Assembly: GCA_958450325.1 (NCBI GenBank) | Contig: OY288257.1 | Location: 60,527,938-60,591,937, forward strand | DNA: 64,000 bases | DNA from: Agrostemma githago | Lineage: Eukaryota > Streptophyta > Magnoliopsida > Caryophyllales > Caryophyllaceae | Reading direction: 5' to 3' | Shown: positions 11,772 to 23,625 of the stretch, piece by piece | How positions within the stretch are numbered: position 1 is the first letter of the stretch | Layout: each line of letters starts with the position of its first letter | Notes under the pieces: model-generated | The model's database searches: none | Seen by the model: only the letters and a program-made list of their open reading frames with translations | What the model was told of the DNA's origin: nothing | Position numbers and translations under genes: made by a program

Positions 11772-14465
11772 TCAACTACGCTTCTCCTTCTTCTGGCTGT
11801 CAACACCCTTTGTGGACGACTCTGCGCCGACTTCTAGATCGTCTTCCAAGTTGAAAGCAATAGCAGGTATCGCCCTCTTTCTCGGATTGACTTTGGACGT
11901 TGATGAGAGGGAGGTTATGTCAGGGGTCTGCACGAAACGAAAGGTCAGTGCACTGCTTTAGTGAAATTCAATGGGTATTAAGCTGGGTGCAATAGGAGTG
12001 TAAGTGGTAACCTCATGAGCAGGTGTCTGGGTGTTCGGCAGATCGAATACTTCATTTTCTCTGGTGACAGACTCTCTAAGATTCTCCAACTGTTTCTGCA
12101 TTGGTATGATAGGTGGATCAAATTGTCGTCAGAGATATGTTCAAGATGGTCGATGGGGGGAACTATGTAATAGCTGGATGAGTTCTATACCTTTGCGGAC
12201 TCTGTGATCGTCGCGATCTGTTCGGTACTGTACTTCAATATTGTCATATCACGCTGTATGTGTGGAGTCCAATGAAGCGAACAGGTGAGAAATGTTTGTT
12301 TTAAATGCGGAACAGAAGTTATGTTCTAAGTACAGACCTTAACCCTCTCATTGCACTTGGTCATCCAGGTTTCAATCATGCTATGGTCGTCGCTCATCTT
12401 CGATATGGTGTAGGAATGTGAGCCGTTTTCGACGTTGTATCTCTCACTGATATGTATCTTGAAGATGAAATCTTTGTTCAGAAAAACTTCAAAGTCGTTT
12501 GGTATCGAGTCCTACTTCCCGTCCTGTAGAAACGGTTCGACGACATGAATGAGTGAAATAGTTAGAAAATGTAGTAAGGCGTGTGAGTCACTACAGTTTG
12601 GACATCATGTACTTGACATGTAAGTAACACGTTGCGTTACCTTCTCAAGACTATCTCTTAATTGCTTGGCGGATGATTCGAGGAAATCACCAACCTGAGT
12701 ATCAAAGCCCACGAAGTGAACCTTATCGTCACCAAAATCTGATACCAAGAACTTTACTTGAAACCTGATGAAAAATTGAAAGCGATAAGTTTGGATGAAA
12801 TTACTAAGATGGAAATGATGAATAAATAAGAGAATGAGTAGTACTCGGTGATGAAAGTACCTTGGTTCGCTGGAATTATATCCGTTGATGTTGCCGTCGC
12901 AGCCACCCCTACTGCACATCCAACGACCGTGCTCATTCTTCACTGCCTTGGAACGGCACCTATTGCAACTGTTGTAATACCAACCACTATTGCAATCTAG
13001 GTCGATAATTCGACCGTATGTATAGAAGTATCCCGACTGCATTAAGAAAAAAAATTCCGTAATGGAAGATGAAATGATAACGTCAATACATTAGAAAAAG
13101 TAAAAGAAGAAAGGTGGGTAAAAGACCTTCTCGTTCTCCTTAATCTCGTTGATCGTTTTAATGTTGTCCAGCGTTATGATCTCTATCTCATCCTCCTCGT
13201 CATACTTGTCTATGATCTGAAGGGAATTGCTAGGTGCGGGGGTCGATAAACTGCGGCGAGAATGTTTGCAATAAGTTACATATATTCGGAATCAAATTAT
13301 TTTGGAAGTGTTGAACTATACTATAAATAAGATAAGACCTGTTGCAGAAAGCGGCCACCTCAGGAATATCGAGTCCAAAATGGATCTTAGTTGCATTGTA
13401 AGTTGTTTGCAAACGCCAACCATCGAACTTACGAACTTCAACGCATTGTAAAACAACAATTTGAGACTGTTCTGGGTTCGGCTGCTTCTGTAAAAGTGCC
13501 GGAAGTTCAACAAAATGAGGACTCCACAAAGTACATGATATTTGACAGCAGCTGCAGTACATAAAAGGAAGAGTTAGCAGAAGACGTGGATGAGTAGGAT
13601 GACAAAAATGATGTCAAATTTGGCCTGGGGTGAAACAGAGGACGTACTCCACATCCTCAAGCTTAATGGTCCGACATTGAAACCCGTTCTTGGTCTCGGT
13701 CAGGGGACCAATTTCGAACAATTTGCCAACCAAGTCTGCGTCAAGTGAATTAAAAATAAGTACATAATTCTTAAGAAGATACAAAAATTGTAAATCAGAA
13801 ATACACTGGGAAATTTGTAATGTAACTAACACGATACATAGAGTAATATATGAACATACCGATGTAGTGGGTTGTTGGAATTCGACCATTCAATATATCC
13901 TGAAAGTTTGCGAAACGGAAGCCGTAGTCGGGGATAGAATGTTGTCCAACGAAAGGAATGACATTGCTCGAATATTCGAAGTAAAGTCGGTAAGGTGAAG
14001 GCGTTGCTTTGTCGTAACCAACATTGTTACTAACGGAAACGTTTTTAATTGTGTACACAACTCCCACTTCTAGGGAACCCGTAAATTTCAGCAACACTTG
14101 CTTCCGAACAGTACCTTGGATTATTTGATTCTACAAATTCAAGAAGAGAGCAAAGAATACGGAACGTAAATGGTAGAAGACTGACACAGCAGGTAGAAGG
14201 AAAAAAAAAAAAAAACCCAAAAATGTGAAATTAGAACCTGGCTAGGGTAGATGTAAATAACAAACTGATACAACAGAAAGTGCAATTAGAAGAACAATTC
14301 TAAGAAAAATACCGTATCGTCTAGCAACAACACCTCGATCGATTCGATCTTCGTCTTGTCCCTGTAAGCGGGACGGGTCCAGCGGTGAATGACCCTCACA
14401 ATCATATTTTCAATCCTATCGCCATCTTTCAATTCAGGGATGGTGACAAACTTTTCGGAGGACAT
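11772..14465 (-). CDS. RPA1-like single-stranded DNA-binding protein of the Helitron
   Basis: Eleven exons with GT-AG junctions: 14465-14313, 14130-13860, 13735-13648, 13551-13339, 13250-13127, 13036-12861, 12764-12641, 12511-12338, 12253-12191, 12095-12012 and 11927-11772. They total 1,626 nt, open throughout, giving 541 aa. The start MSSEKFVTIPELK leads into a first OB fold (VLLLDDT|NQIIQGTVRKQ across intron 1). A second OB fold includes ISCTLW. The C-terminal region has a zinc ribbon CX2CX13CX4C (CNRC...MCSRGGC). The tail is basic (RKRAIPAI, KKEKRS). This matches the short RPA70-type proteins (DUF223/RPA1 DNA-binding domains A-C, no N-terminal protein-interaction domain) that plant Helitrons carry, thought to bind the displaced single strand during rolling-circle transposition. 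Unlike the helicase, it shows no stop or frameshift under this model. Its start region is tandemly duplicated upstream. Confidence 0.82.
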
Positions 14466-15295
14466 CGTTGCTTGGATGCTGAAAAAATATTGATGGGTGA
14501 TAAGATTTGATAAGAATGAATTGCATACCCACAATCGGTCTCCATTTTATAGGGGATTGGTTCGGTGAATGGATGAGCAATTGATGATTGACGATAATTG
14601 AAAATTACGAAGGAGAATTAACGGGGATCGAAGGGTTATTTTGCATTGCCGAGGTGGGTTGTGGGAGAACTGAATTGTTGCAATAAATCTTCAATCCTGG
14701 GAATTTGAGTTTGTTTGGTGGGGATGGTGAGTAGGTGAACGTATTAGGGAAAATATTGAGGGACTATATTGCAATTAAGTGTAAGTAGGGGACTTGTTTT
14801 GTGAAGTTGCTTAGAATTGTTGGATGAGCTGTAAGCGGGACGGGTCCAGCGGTGAATGACCCTCACAATCATATTTTCAATCCTATCGCCATCTTTCAAT
14901 TCAGGGATGGTGACAAACTTTTCGGAGGACATCGTTGCTTGGATGCTGAAAAAATATTGATGGGTGATAAGATTTGATAAGAATGAATTGCATACCCACA
15001 ATCGGTCTCCATTTTATAGGGGATTGGTTCGGTGAATGGATGAGCAATTGATGATTGACGATAATTGAAAATTACGAAGGAGAATTAACGGGGATCGAAG
15101 GGTTATTTTGCATTGCCGAGGTGGGTTGTGGGAGAACTGAATTGTTGCAATAAATCTTCAATCCTGGGAATTTGAGTTTGTTTGGTGGGGATGGTGAGTA
15201 GGTGAACGTATTAGGGAAAATATTGAGGGACTATATTGCAATTAAGTGTAAGTAGGGGACTTGTTTTGTGAAGTTGCTTAGAATTGTTGGATGAG
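14362..15295 (-). repeat. 467-bp tandem duplication of the RPA promoter and start
   Basis: Positions 14362-14828 and 14829-15295 appear identical by eye. Each unit contains the first 34 RPA codons (MSSEKF...RPAY), the 5' leader and about 360 bp of upstream DNA. The outer copy lies 65 bp inside the Helitron 5' end. Its reading frame runs out of the duplicated start codons into leader sequence and stops, so only the inner copy begins a full gene. Confidence 0.9.
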
Positions 15296-15325
15296 GGGTA
15301 ATTGAGAGCATAGGCACTGCCACAT

Positions 15326-15360
15326 CATACTTGATGGTTTTTTCTTTTATAATATAAAGA
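15326..15360 (-). other. Helitron 5' terminus
   Basis: On the minus strand the element opens with TCTTTATATTATAAAAGAAA, the TC-plus-AT-rich 5' end typical of plant Helitrons, directly after a host A. Confidence 0.8.
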
Positions 15361-16110
15361 TTGGTATTGACCTAAGAAAGATAGAGTAGTCGTCAAGGCA
15401 GCAAGTCAACTACTACTGGTAATTGGCAAAAGAGCAACCACAAATTAAGCTACGTCCAAAGTATGGAGCAAGAATGATGCATGCACCAATATCAAACAAA
15501 TGGCCCAACACTCGCGTGAGGGGAACCAAGGCCCAATTCAAAATCTGACTAGGTTGATAGCAGAACTTGGCTAGCTCATGCACTATCCTATTGTTTTTAT
15601 GACGAACAAATTACAAGACCAAATTACATCATCGACAAAATATAACAACGATCTTATCTCGTCTAGGACCAGAAGGAGTAGACTCAAACCACCCCACTAC
15701 AAGCCACATGTGTATTATCTCATAATTTATATATAGAGTAAGTCTTCAGAGAGAAGATTATGAGGCCCAATAAATTTGGAGGTCCAATTCCCCTGCTCGC
15801 CCTGAACCCCCTCTGAGCCGCCCTATGAATAAATGCATATATAAACTTACCACAATATACATCGATCCATTATTATTATTTTTAAAATTCAGGTCGGGTT
15901 GGCCCCAGATTCGACCTTATTAAGTGTAGTCAATATATATTGCCATATTGGGCCTAAACTTGAGCAGACTTAGTTTGAGCCGTGTCACTAAATTTTTGGG
16001 TCATCAACAACAAGGCCCAACCCCGCAAAAGAGTGACCCGGATCAAGTTGGACCACCGGACTTAATTAGGTCATTTGATCGACTCTACATTGAACACTGA
16101 AAAAAAAATA
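15361..16110. other. Intergenic DNA right of the Helitron
   Basis: AT-rich sequence with scattered stops in all frames. I recognise no gene or repeat family. Confidence 0.4.
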
Positions 16111-16250
16111 CTTAACATTCTTTCCTCTTCTATAGTTCATTTTAGAGACAAATAAAGTTGAAAAGTTTGTTTAAAATAGTCTTAACATTCTTTCCTCTTC
16201 GATAGTTCATTTTAGAGACAAATAAAGTTGAAAAGTTTGTTTAAAATAGT
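16111..16250 (+). repeat. 70-bp direct tandem repeat
   Basis: The unit at 16111-16180 (CTTAACATTCTTTCCTCTTC...) is repeated at 16181-16250 with one difference (TAT versus GAT). It is non-coding. Confidence 0.9.
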
Positions 16251-17117
16251 CGTATGCGATACTCTGACAATTTATCAGTCTTTCTTATGAGTAGAATTTA
16301 GAAGAGTACGAGTAGCAGTATCACAAACATACATATGGTAAAAGATAAAGGTGATTACTCAAATTGAGGAGCAAAAACATTTGGTAGAACTCACAGCACA
16401 TCATAAGTCAAAAGATGAGCATCATCATATCGTCAATATTTAATTTGTAATGTTAAAGAGAGGTCCTACAATAATAATTCATCTGTTTTATTTTATTTTG
16501 CATGCATGCAAGATACATATATACATACTTGAATTGCCTAATTATTGAGCATACTACTAATATATAGAGTACACTGCTATGCATGCACCTTTAATTTATT
16601 AATTTTGACAACAGAGTACGACTGCTGGGTTCAAATACTAGGTGTATATAAAATTCAATATTGAAGGCCATTTTTTTCCAAATAAAACAGCTTTTGCCGA
16701 GGCCACTTGCATTGGTTACATGATTGAATTGGCATGTAGCAGTTGCAGTTGCAGATCAGATTGAGATTGGAATAAGGCCACATGCATGCAAACGTAACTA
16801 CTGCCTCAATATAATGCCTCTTTATCATCACTGCTTCTTATCTCTTGCTCTTTCGGATCGCTGTTTTTAGTTACATGCCAATCAACGGATCAGAAATGAT
16901 AAGTTGGCGCTACTTTATTTATAAAAAACCTACAAATTAACTCTTTTTTTTTTTTTTTTTTTGTATAAAAAATTTTAGCCTCTTTTTATGTCATGACATA
17001 AAAACTGAAAAACACATCGATTTACGTGGTTCACTAACGATGGGTTAGCTACGTCCAAATAGAAAGAGATACTTAAGGAGTTTTATTAACGTGAAAAGAG
17101 ATCACACATTACGATAT

Positions 17118-17118
<1 letters not shown>
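16251..17118. other. Intergenic DNA
   Basis: AT-rich, with a poly(T) run at about 16945-16962. No gene is supported. Confidence 0.4.

Positions 17119-17195
<77 letters not shown>
17119..17195. repeat. (AT)n microsatellite
   Basis: About 75 bp of uninterrupted AT dinucleotides. TACTCCGTA and TACGGAGTA lie just to its right, at 17224 and 17251. Confidence 0.95.
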
Positions 17196-17196
<1 letters not shown>

Positions 17197-17559
17197 CATA
17201 ATTGCTAAGCTATCTAGCTAGGATACTCCGTATAAGAGAGTTTATATAATTACGGAGTATTCTCGAACCCTAAACAAAACTCCAAAAGCCCAATAAGAAA
17301 CCCTAAGTCCAGTTGCTACAAATATACGTTACAATTACCCATTAGAAAACACTAATAATCAAACAGATTTAAGTAATTAGTTAACAAATCTCTAGTTTGA
17401 CTTGAACTATCTCTTAATCAGACAAATGTACCAAATACATTTCAAGAAATATCAGATTGACATACCAAAAAATCCTTTTCCGATCCCCCCTACCTCGCGA
17501 TCACTCAGATATTGCCCAACAAGGGAAAATCATGTACTTCTAACCTATAGAAAATCCAA

Positions 17560-17760
17560 ACAGTGTTGTAACTTGATATGTGAATCTGATTTGGTAAACA
17601 TATCAATTGGGTTATCAACCATATCCACTTTACACTACAAAAAAGCAGGTCAATTTGATATCTCACATCAATGTGTTTAGCTCTCTAGATCTCATGATGA
17701 AATTGATCCTTGTACTTAGGCTGTCACAGTATACAATTGCTTTATCTTTATGTAGACTCA
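17560..17760 (-). pseudogene. Ty1/copia polyprotein 3' remnant (RNase H)
   Basis: The minus-strand translation contains AKHIDVRYQ, the KHI[DE]xRYH block of the copia RNase H domain, preceded by YKDQFHHEI and followed in another frame by NPIDMFTKSDSH-like residues, as expected near the end of a copia polyprotein. Several frameshifts and stops make it a relic. The AT-rich DNA on the left (16980-17400) may be its decayed 3' LTR, but I could not fix the ends. Confidence 0.5.
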
Positions 17761-18089
17761 GATCATTGATCGACTCTTTTAGCAAAATTCCCTTTTCGAT
17801 TAGATGCAGTTATTGTCGACTCTTTTAACCAAATTCATTCCCTCTTTAGATGCATCTGTCAATGCCATATACTCATCTTATCTTCTATTGTAGATAAAGT
17901 TACTGTAGGCTGCAAACCTGCAACGTAGCCTACCAACTGACAACTAATTAAACCTCCAAGGGTGAAAACATAGTCTGTCATAGTTATAATATATACGAGT
18001 ATATCCTGACACTAATATATACAGAGTACTCTCCATCACCTTCATAAATAAGACGACCAACATCGTACGCAGTTAGTGCAAATTCCGTG

Positions 18090-18300
18090 TTCCACTCCAA
18101 GATGAAGCACGTGGCTCTCGATCTCCACTTCATTCGTGACGAGCTCAATCCAGATCTCTTCATGTCATGGTAGTTGTTCAAGACGATCAACTAGCCGACC
18201 TCCTCATCAAAATCCTACCTCGTCCGCGGTTCACAATGCTCATTCCCAAGAACGGACTATCGTCTCCATTGTCCGTCTTGCGAGGATGATAAGATCATCA
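18090..18300 (+). pseudogene. Second Ty1/copia RNase H remnant, opposite orientation
   Basis: The plus frame reads KHVALDLHFIRDEL (copia KHIxxDLHFVRDxV), and after a stop at the expected junction VVQDDQLADLLIKILPRPRF, matching the QxADIxTKxLPxxxF end of copia polyproteins. About 70 codons survive with one internal stop. It is a separate insertion from the minus-strand relic at 17.6 kb, since it reads the other way and has different sequence. Confidence 0.6.
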
Positions 18301-18933
18301 TTCCGTGATCAATTATTGACATGATTCTCGATATAATAATCTCTCCATATATAATCCGTCTATTCTTTTTTTTTTTTTGTGAAATGTGAGTTGTATTTAT
18401 ATAAATGACAAACTCGTCCGTACCATTACAAAATTGTTTCAAGTATTATGAATCCGACTATTCTCATATAGTATTCCGTAAGTCCATGATATACATTTAC
18501 TCTCATTGTTTAGCTTATATTTTGATTATATATGTACCTATCATAGATTGATTACGTCTTAGATTGAACAGTATAAATATCTCTCTATTATAATTGTATC
18601 AATTATGTTACAATCAATAACATTTCATACAAATTGCCCCTACCCATCATCTTAAAAATTAGTGCAAAACAAAAGGCCAAATTCTCCACGGTTCTGAAGG
18701 CAGGAGATGGAGATGGAGATGGAGATGCAGATGGGGTTGTGGACTCGTATTTAATTAATAAAAGGGAAGTGTAGTGTGGTGTGGCATTTGATTCCTCATA
18801 TTTGAAGATTGAATGATACGTGAAAGTCATTATCAAAAAAGGTACTCTATCAACAAATAATGCCAAAACTATACGTCGTCAATATATTCTACTCCATCAT
18901 CATATTTATTTGATTCTAATCTACTTTATTGCA
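18301..18933. other. Intergenic DNA with a GGAGAT microsatellite
   Basis: Contains a (GGAGAT)n tract at about 18704-18735. I see no gene. Confidence 0.5.
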
Positions 18934-19190
18934 CTCCCTCCGTTCCGATAGATTCTTTACGTTTGTTTTTTGGATATTATTTATAAGTAAAAATAATTAT
19001 CGATATAACTTCTAATATATAAAGATAAAATATAGTCATGTGAGATTGTTTAAATTGTCTAATCGAGTGTGTTATAAATATCAATTTTTTATAATAATTA
19101 GAAATATATAACTAACGATATGGACAAAAGAAAACGTGCATTGATAAGTGTGAAAAAGTAAACGTAAAGAATCAAATGAAACGGAGGGAG
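18934..19190. mobile_element. Stowaway-like MITE (257 bp)
   Basis: Terminal inverted repeats CTCCCTCCGTTCC... and ...GAAACGGAGGGAG, followed by TA on the right (CA on the left, one change). The subterminal parts (GATTCTTTACGTTTG and AACGTAAAGAATC) are also inverted. It is related to the element at 23367 through the shared internal AATATAGTCATGTGAGAT. Confidence 0.82.
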
Positions 19191-19229
19191 TACGAACGAG
19201 ACACACCCACAACTAGGCAGCCTGCCTAA

Positions 19230-19999
19230 GGGCTCGTTTGGTTCATCCGGGAACTCATCTCCCGGAGGGAGTTGCATTTCCCTGAAAGTTAATTCCCACA
19301 TTACCTTCCCGGGAATTTGCAAAATTTGTCTGGTTGACATCCTGGAATTCACAGTTCCCGGGAATTGAATTCCTGCATCTTGTTTGGTTGGCTCGACCTA
19401 ATTCCCATGATTTTAATTGTAATGACTATTATGCCCTTTATTAATCGAGGATATAAAAACTTATGAAATATTTTTTTTCCAGCAATTTATGAAAAAATTG
19501 AAATTATCTTCCCTATAATATGCAGTCGTAAACAAATTAAATATCAACGTAAAATAACAAACATTATTTTTAAAAAAATAGAAATAAATGGAGAATTATG
19601 AACATTATTTTTTAAAAATTATGAACATTATTTTTTAAAAATTATGAACATTATTTTTTAAAAATTACGAACATTATTAAAGGTGTTTTTTTTATAGAAG
19701 AAGTCTATAAAGAAGAGTTGAAAGGAAACCGTAGATGGAAAATTAGAGTTATAAAGTGAGAAATAAATAAGTATATAAGGGTAAAAAAGTCATTTGAATG
19801 GAATGAGATGTGGGAACTGGGAAGTGCAACTCACCAAGGGGGGCTCGGTGAGCAAGTTCCCGCATCAGGAATTGCAACTCATGGGGTAAGTTTGAGTTCC
19901 CCATTTTTTTACATTTGGGGTAACCAAACAACTCCCCATGAATACAATTCATGGGATGTTGCAATTTTCCGGGAAGCAAGTGGGCAACTAAACGATCCT
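19230..19999. mobile_element. PIF/Harbinger-type non-autonomous element (770 bp)
   Basis: Starts GGGCTCGTTTGGTT and ends AACTAAACGATCC(T), an imperfect inverted repeat, between TAA at 19227-19229 and TAA at 20000-20002. A three-base TAA duplication is the Harbinger signature. The interior has inverted GGGAATTG-type blocks and a tandem of four ACATTATTTTTTAAAAATTA units at about 19600-19680. No transposase ORF is present. Confidence 0.65.
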
Positions 20000-20002
20000 T
20001 AA

Positions 20003-20790
20003 TTTGATGGTCTAATTATTATTAGTTGTACAATCTTGACGTACGTACGGCTTCTGATCTGATCTGCGGCGTCACATGCTCATGCTGGCTGCGCTGCCCG
20101 CCTTTATTTATTGTCACTCTTTAAAACGTTTTTGGGGACTACTTGCACTGTACTACGAATCTTCCTCTTCCAAAGGCCAAAGGGGATCGAGATCGAGATC
20201 ATCCTCTTCATATTGTCTTCTATTATATATATATATCTCACTTTCTATCCCAACATTTTCACCATTACTTCACGTCTTATTCTTTCCGATTCAATTCAAC
20301 TAATTAGTTGCAAATTAATAACTCAACACTACAATGATTCAAAACTGAATTGAATTGAAACTAAATCAAATTATGTACTAAAAAGAGTGGAAAAGACCAA
20401 GGTTTCACCAATTCAACTTAGTTTAAAATGTACGGAGTTTTATTTAAAAAAATTTAAATGAAGAATCATAATTATTTTTTTATTTTTATTTTTTAAACTT
20501 TGAACTTTGATTTACTACCCGTTGTATGTACACCCTCCCCAAAATAGTTGAGACACACAATTAAACACATAATCATTATTTAAACCCGCACAATATAAGG
20601 ATCGACAAAAATGAAATAGTGTCATCTGTGTCCAAATAGGAAAACAAATCCAAATTTGTGTTTCATAGTATGTCATCAAAGAAATAAGTACGGAGTATCT
20701 AGCAATTATTCTTTTGGATCGGATTGATTTGTTCCCTATATCTTTTCTAAAATTGATGTTCTTGTTTTGGAAACAATATTGTTTGGTTTA
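20003..20790. other. Intergenic DNA
   Basis: AT-rich, with one TACGGAGTA at 20688. No gene is supported. Confidence 0.4.
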
Positions 20791-20805
20791 GGAAAGTTTG
20801 TCTTT

Positions 20806-22478
20806 TTTTTTTTTGAGCGAAAAGATCATTTCATTAATAAAAAGTTATACGACATCTACAAAATATATCGAAATTGAACGGATGCAATACTATAAAATTT
20901 GAGTAAAACAAATTCTCGCTAAAACAAAGATCTCTCACTATGATTTTGAACTCCGCTTCTGCCCATCCTCTGCTTCTGCCCATCCTCTTTCAATATATCG
21001 CTGTTTAATGATACAGTTTTTCACAAGAGGGTCTTCGGATCTTCCAATGTTTTGAAGAAAATCGATTCCATCAAACTTGATAGATTGTAGCCGCCAATCT
21101 GACATAATTTGAGACCGACACCATATAAAGAACGATTGTGGCACTGATCTTCCGCGTCCTCTCTGCTATCATAGACGAATGAACCTCTCTTCTAAAAGAG
21201 AGAGCGAAACCCATCAACAGGGCCGGCCCTGAGCCCTGTTTGGTGGGGCGGCGGCCCAGGGCCCATGCTTGGAAGGGGCCCAAAGAGAGGGAAAAGTTTG
21301 ATCGATACAACTATATTATCAAATTAGCTATTGAAAGTAGGAGTGGATTTGCTTTGGTGTAGTTGGTTAACCAACATATCTGAAGTCCAATACGACGGTG
21401 AGGTCCTTGGTTCCTTATTTAATGGGGCCGCAATCAATTTTTTTTTACTTATGAAGTAATTCTTTTTATGACTCTTGTCTTTCCTTATTTAATGCAATTA
21501 TCTCACTTAGTTTCTTTTTTTTATGACTCTTTTCTTTATTTCCCCTTATTTAATGGATCTTTATCATTTTAGTTTTTTTTATCGTGATAATTTTTTTGCC
21601 GTATAAAAAGTAGTATGATTTAAAGTAACTACAGAGTAATTTTTTTGGAATTCTTGTTGCTATCATTTTTCTTATTTCTCTTTACTTTTCCTTATTTAAT
21701 AGGGCCCCAATCAATTATCTTAGTTTTTTTTAAGACTCTTTATTTTTCCTTATTTAATGGGTGTTTATCATTTCGGTTTGGTAATGATTTTTTTGTTATA
21801 TAGGAGTACTTTAAAGTAATGATTTTTTTTAAGGATTCTTGTTGCTATCATTTTATTTATACCAATATATCAATGATCGTATTAAAACTATATAAAAAAA
21901 ACAATATCGAATAATGAATTATTTATGAGTCATTAATTTCAAGGATTTTAAATTTATACACTGTCTATGAGTCACCATACTCACAATATCATTTGACGGC
22001 CTGAATCATTTGTACGTTAACATGCAAACCATGCTACCTAGAATTGCATTGCAATGCCGTAGATGTAATAAAATCATAATAAAAAGAAATTATTGAAATA
22101 TTTGTTGTTAGAAATGTAGTTAATGAAAATTATGGCCCAAATGCAAGTGTGAGGATGATATCAACGAAAATAGTAAAAATAACGATTACGATTATTTTTA
22201 AAGGCGCCCCGTTCTATTATTTCGCCTAGGGCCCCTAAATAGTCAGGACCGGCCCTGCCCATCAATTGATGGGGGTGAAACTCTCCAAAAGGAGAGGACA
22301 ATTATTAAAATTATAATACTAATACTATTACGAATACTAAAATTATATAATTAATTAAAATTGGGGGGCTTACCACCAATTAATGGTGGACGCCCCAATT
22401 TTTTTTTATTTTTTGGAGGATAGGGTTTTTAGGGAGGAAGAAGTTGATATTCTATCTAATTAAGTTTTAGATATTCAC
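20806..22478 (-). mobile_element. 5'-truncated poly(A) retroposon (LINE-type tail), interrupted by a hAT element
   Basis: A 15-bp direct duplication, GGAAAGTTTGTCTTT, at 20791-20805 and 22479-22493 brackets the insert. A poly(T) run right after the left copy is the poly(A) tail of a minus-strand insertion. The end TTATTAATGAAATGATC before the tail resembles plant L1 3' ends. Without the hAT inserted at 21218-22257 the retroposon is about 625 bp and has no recognisable protein. It could be a LINE 3' UTR fragment or a processed transcript. Confidence 0.7.
21218..22257. mobile_element. hAT-type non-autonomous transposon (1,040 bp)
   Basis: Terminal inverted repeat CAGGGCCGGCCCTGA on the left and TCAGGACCGGCCCTG on the right, with a perfect 8-bp target duplication CCCATCAA at 21210-21217 and 22258-22265, diagnostic of hAT elements. 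GC-rich ends enclose an AT-rich interior with no transposase. A tRNA A-box-like stretch TGGTGTAGTTGGT is at 21355. The element sits inside the 20806-22478 retroposon. Confidence 0.88.
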
Positions 22479-22493
22479 GGAAAGTTTGTCTTT

Positions 22494-23366
22494 GGTTAGT
22501 CTTTATTCTTCTAATTAGTTTAGATAACTCTGGAATAATACAATATAAAGACTCAACTAGTTTCTAGGTTAATTAACAGAGAAATGATTTGAGAGCATAA
22601 ATATAGAGGGCTAATCTGTGAGGTATCTTGAGGAGAAAACTTAATTTGCTCTGAGTCCCAATTATTTGGTGGTTCTACCCTCGTGTTCGTTGGAGTTTGT
22701 TCGGATCTTGGTTGGCCGTAAGATCATTTGTCATTCGTCCCGTTGGTGAGTTCGTCGCAGGTCAAACTCAATCTGGGTAGTCTCTTTCCATTTTGAGAAT
22801 ACTATTTGGTTTGTAGAATTGTGAGTACTCTTGGCTTTAACTGTGAGCTATTAAACGTGTATATTACGATCTACTGTTGTATTATTATCTCCACAATAGT
22901 GAATTTGGTCTCCTTATCGGTGTGGACGTAGTCAGTGATTTTGCTAGTGAACCACGTAAATCTTTGTGTCAATTTATTATTTGTTATTTATTTTGTTCTC
23001 CTCACGTAATCAATAAACCATTGCTAAAAAGCCGCCTCGGTTACAAGTTAGGAGTAATCCGTAAAACACATCTCATCTCATTAAACAGATATTGGGTGAA
23101 GGGTGAGAATGTGATAGTATATGCTACATTCATGGTTGAGACAAATGACAAGTAGGTGTGGTGTGATAATGTAGAAACAAATTTTGGGGTTGGGAGGGAT
23201 AGACTACTGACACCACATCTGACTCACTTTGTGGCTCTCACTCCCCATAATTGCATATGCATGTGAATGAGATGACAATTGACAGTTGACACCCCCACTT
23301 CCTCCTTTTTCTGCTCTCCACTTTCAATTGCTTCCTTTCTCTTCGTGGCCTACTATGTAGGTGATA
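22494..23366 (+). mobile_element. Decayed copia-type LTR fragment, limits unclear
   Basis: GTGTGGACGTAG at 22920, then GAACCACGTAAATCTTTG up to 22968, matches the U5 stretch (GTGGACGTAG...CCGAACCACGTAAATC) common to plant copia LTRs. The rest of the interval is AT-rich and unassigned. The open frame at 22877-23155 crosses this stretch and is unlikely to be a gene. Confidence 0.42.
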
Positions 23367-23625
23367 CTCCCTCCATTCAACTCCACTCTTCACATTTCTT
23401 TTTTTGACACTATTCACACTTGAGAGGAATCTTCGATATTCTCGACAATCTATAAGTGAGAATATAGTCATGTGAGATTTTGTTTGATTCGTCTTTATGA
23501 CTACATTATGAATATCAAATTTTTATAATTTTTGCTAATGTAAAATGAAAGATATCGCTAATGTAAAACGCGCCTCGGCAAATGTGCCAAAATGAATAGT
23601 GACAAGTGGAGTTGAATGGAGGGAG
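23367..23625. mobile_element. Stowaway-like MITE (259 bp)
   Basis: Ends are CTCCCTCCATTCAACTCCAC and GTGGAGTTGAATGGAGGGAG, a perfect 20-bp inverted repeat, with TA on each side. Confidence 0.88.

Larger units (their letters stand above)
1874..15360 (-). mobile_element. Helitron, 13.5 kb, with both ends identified
   Basis: Read on the minus strand, the element begins TCTTTATATTATAAAAG at 15360 and ends with a hairpin (CCCGTGA-loop-TCACGGG, 1902-1885), an 11-nt tail and CTAG at 1874. The flanking host bases are A before the 5' end (T at 15361 on the plus strand) and T after the 3' end (A at 1873), the classic A^T Helitron target with no duplication. Inside, on the minus strand, are an RPA1-like gene and a Rep/helicase gene, the usual plant Helitron pair. 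On the plus strand near the 3' end is an XS-domain-like ORF. The Rep is damaged, so the element is probably no longer autonomous, but its termini look usable in trans. Confidence 0.9.

Noticed and set aside
12512..12514. In-frame TAG in the RPA gene (after GACGGGAAG)
   Set aside because: Using the acceptor ending at this very TAG removes the codon and keeps the frame, so I do not count it as a lesion.
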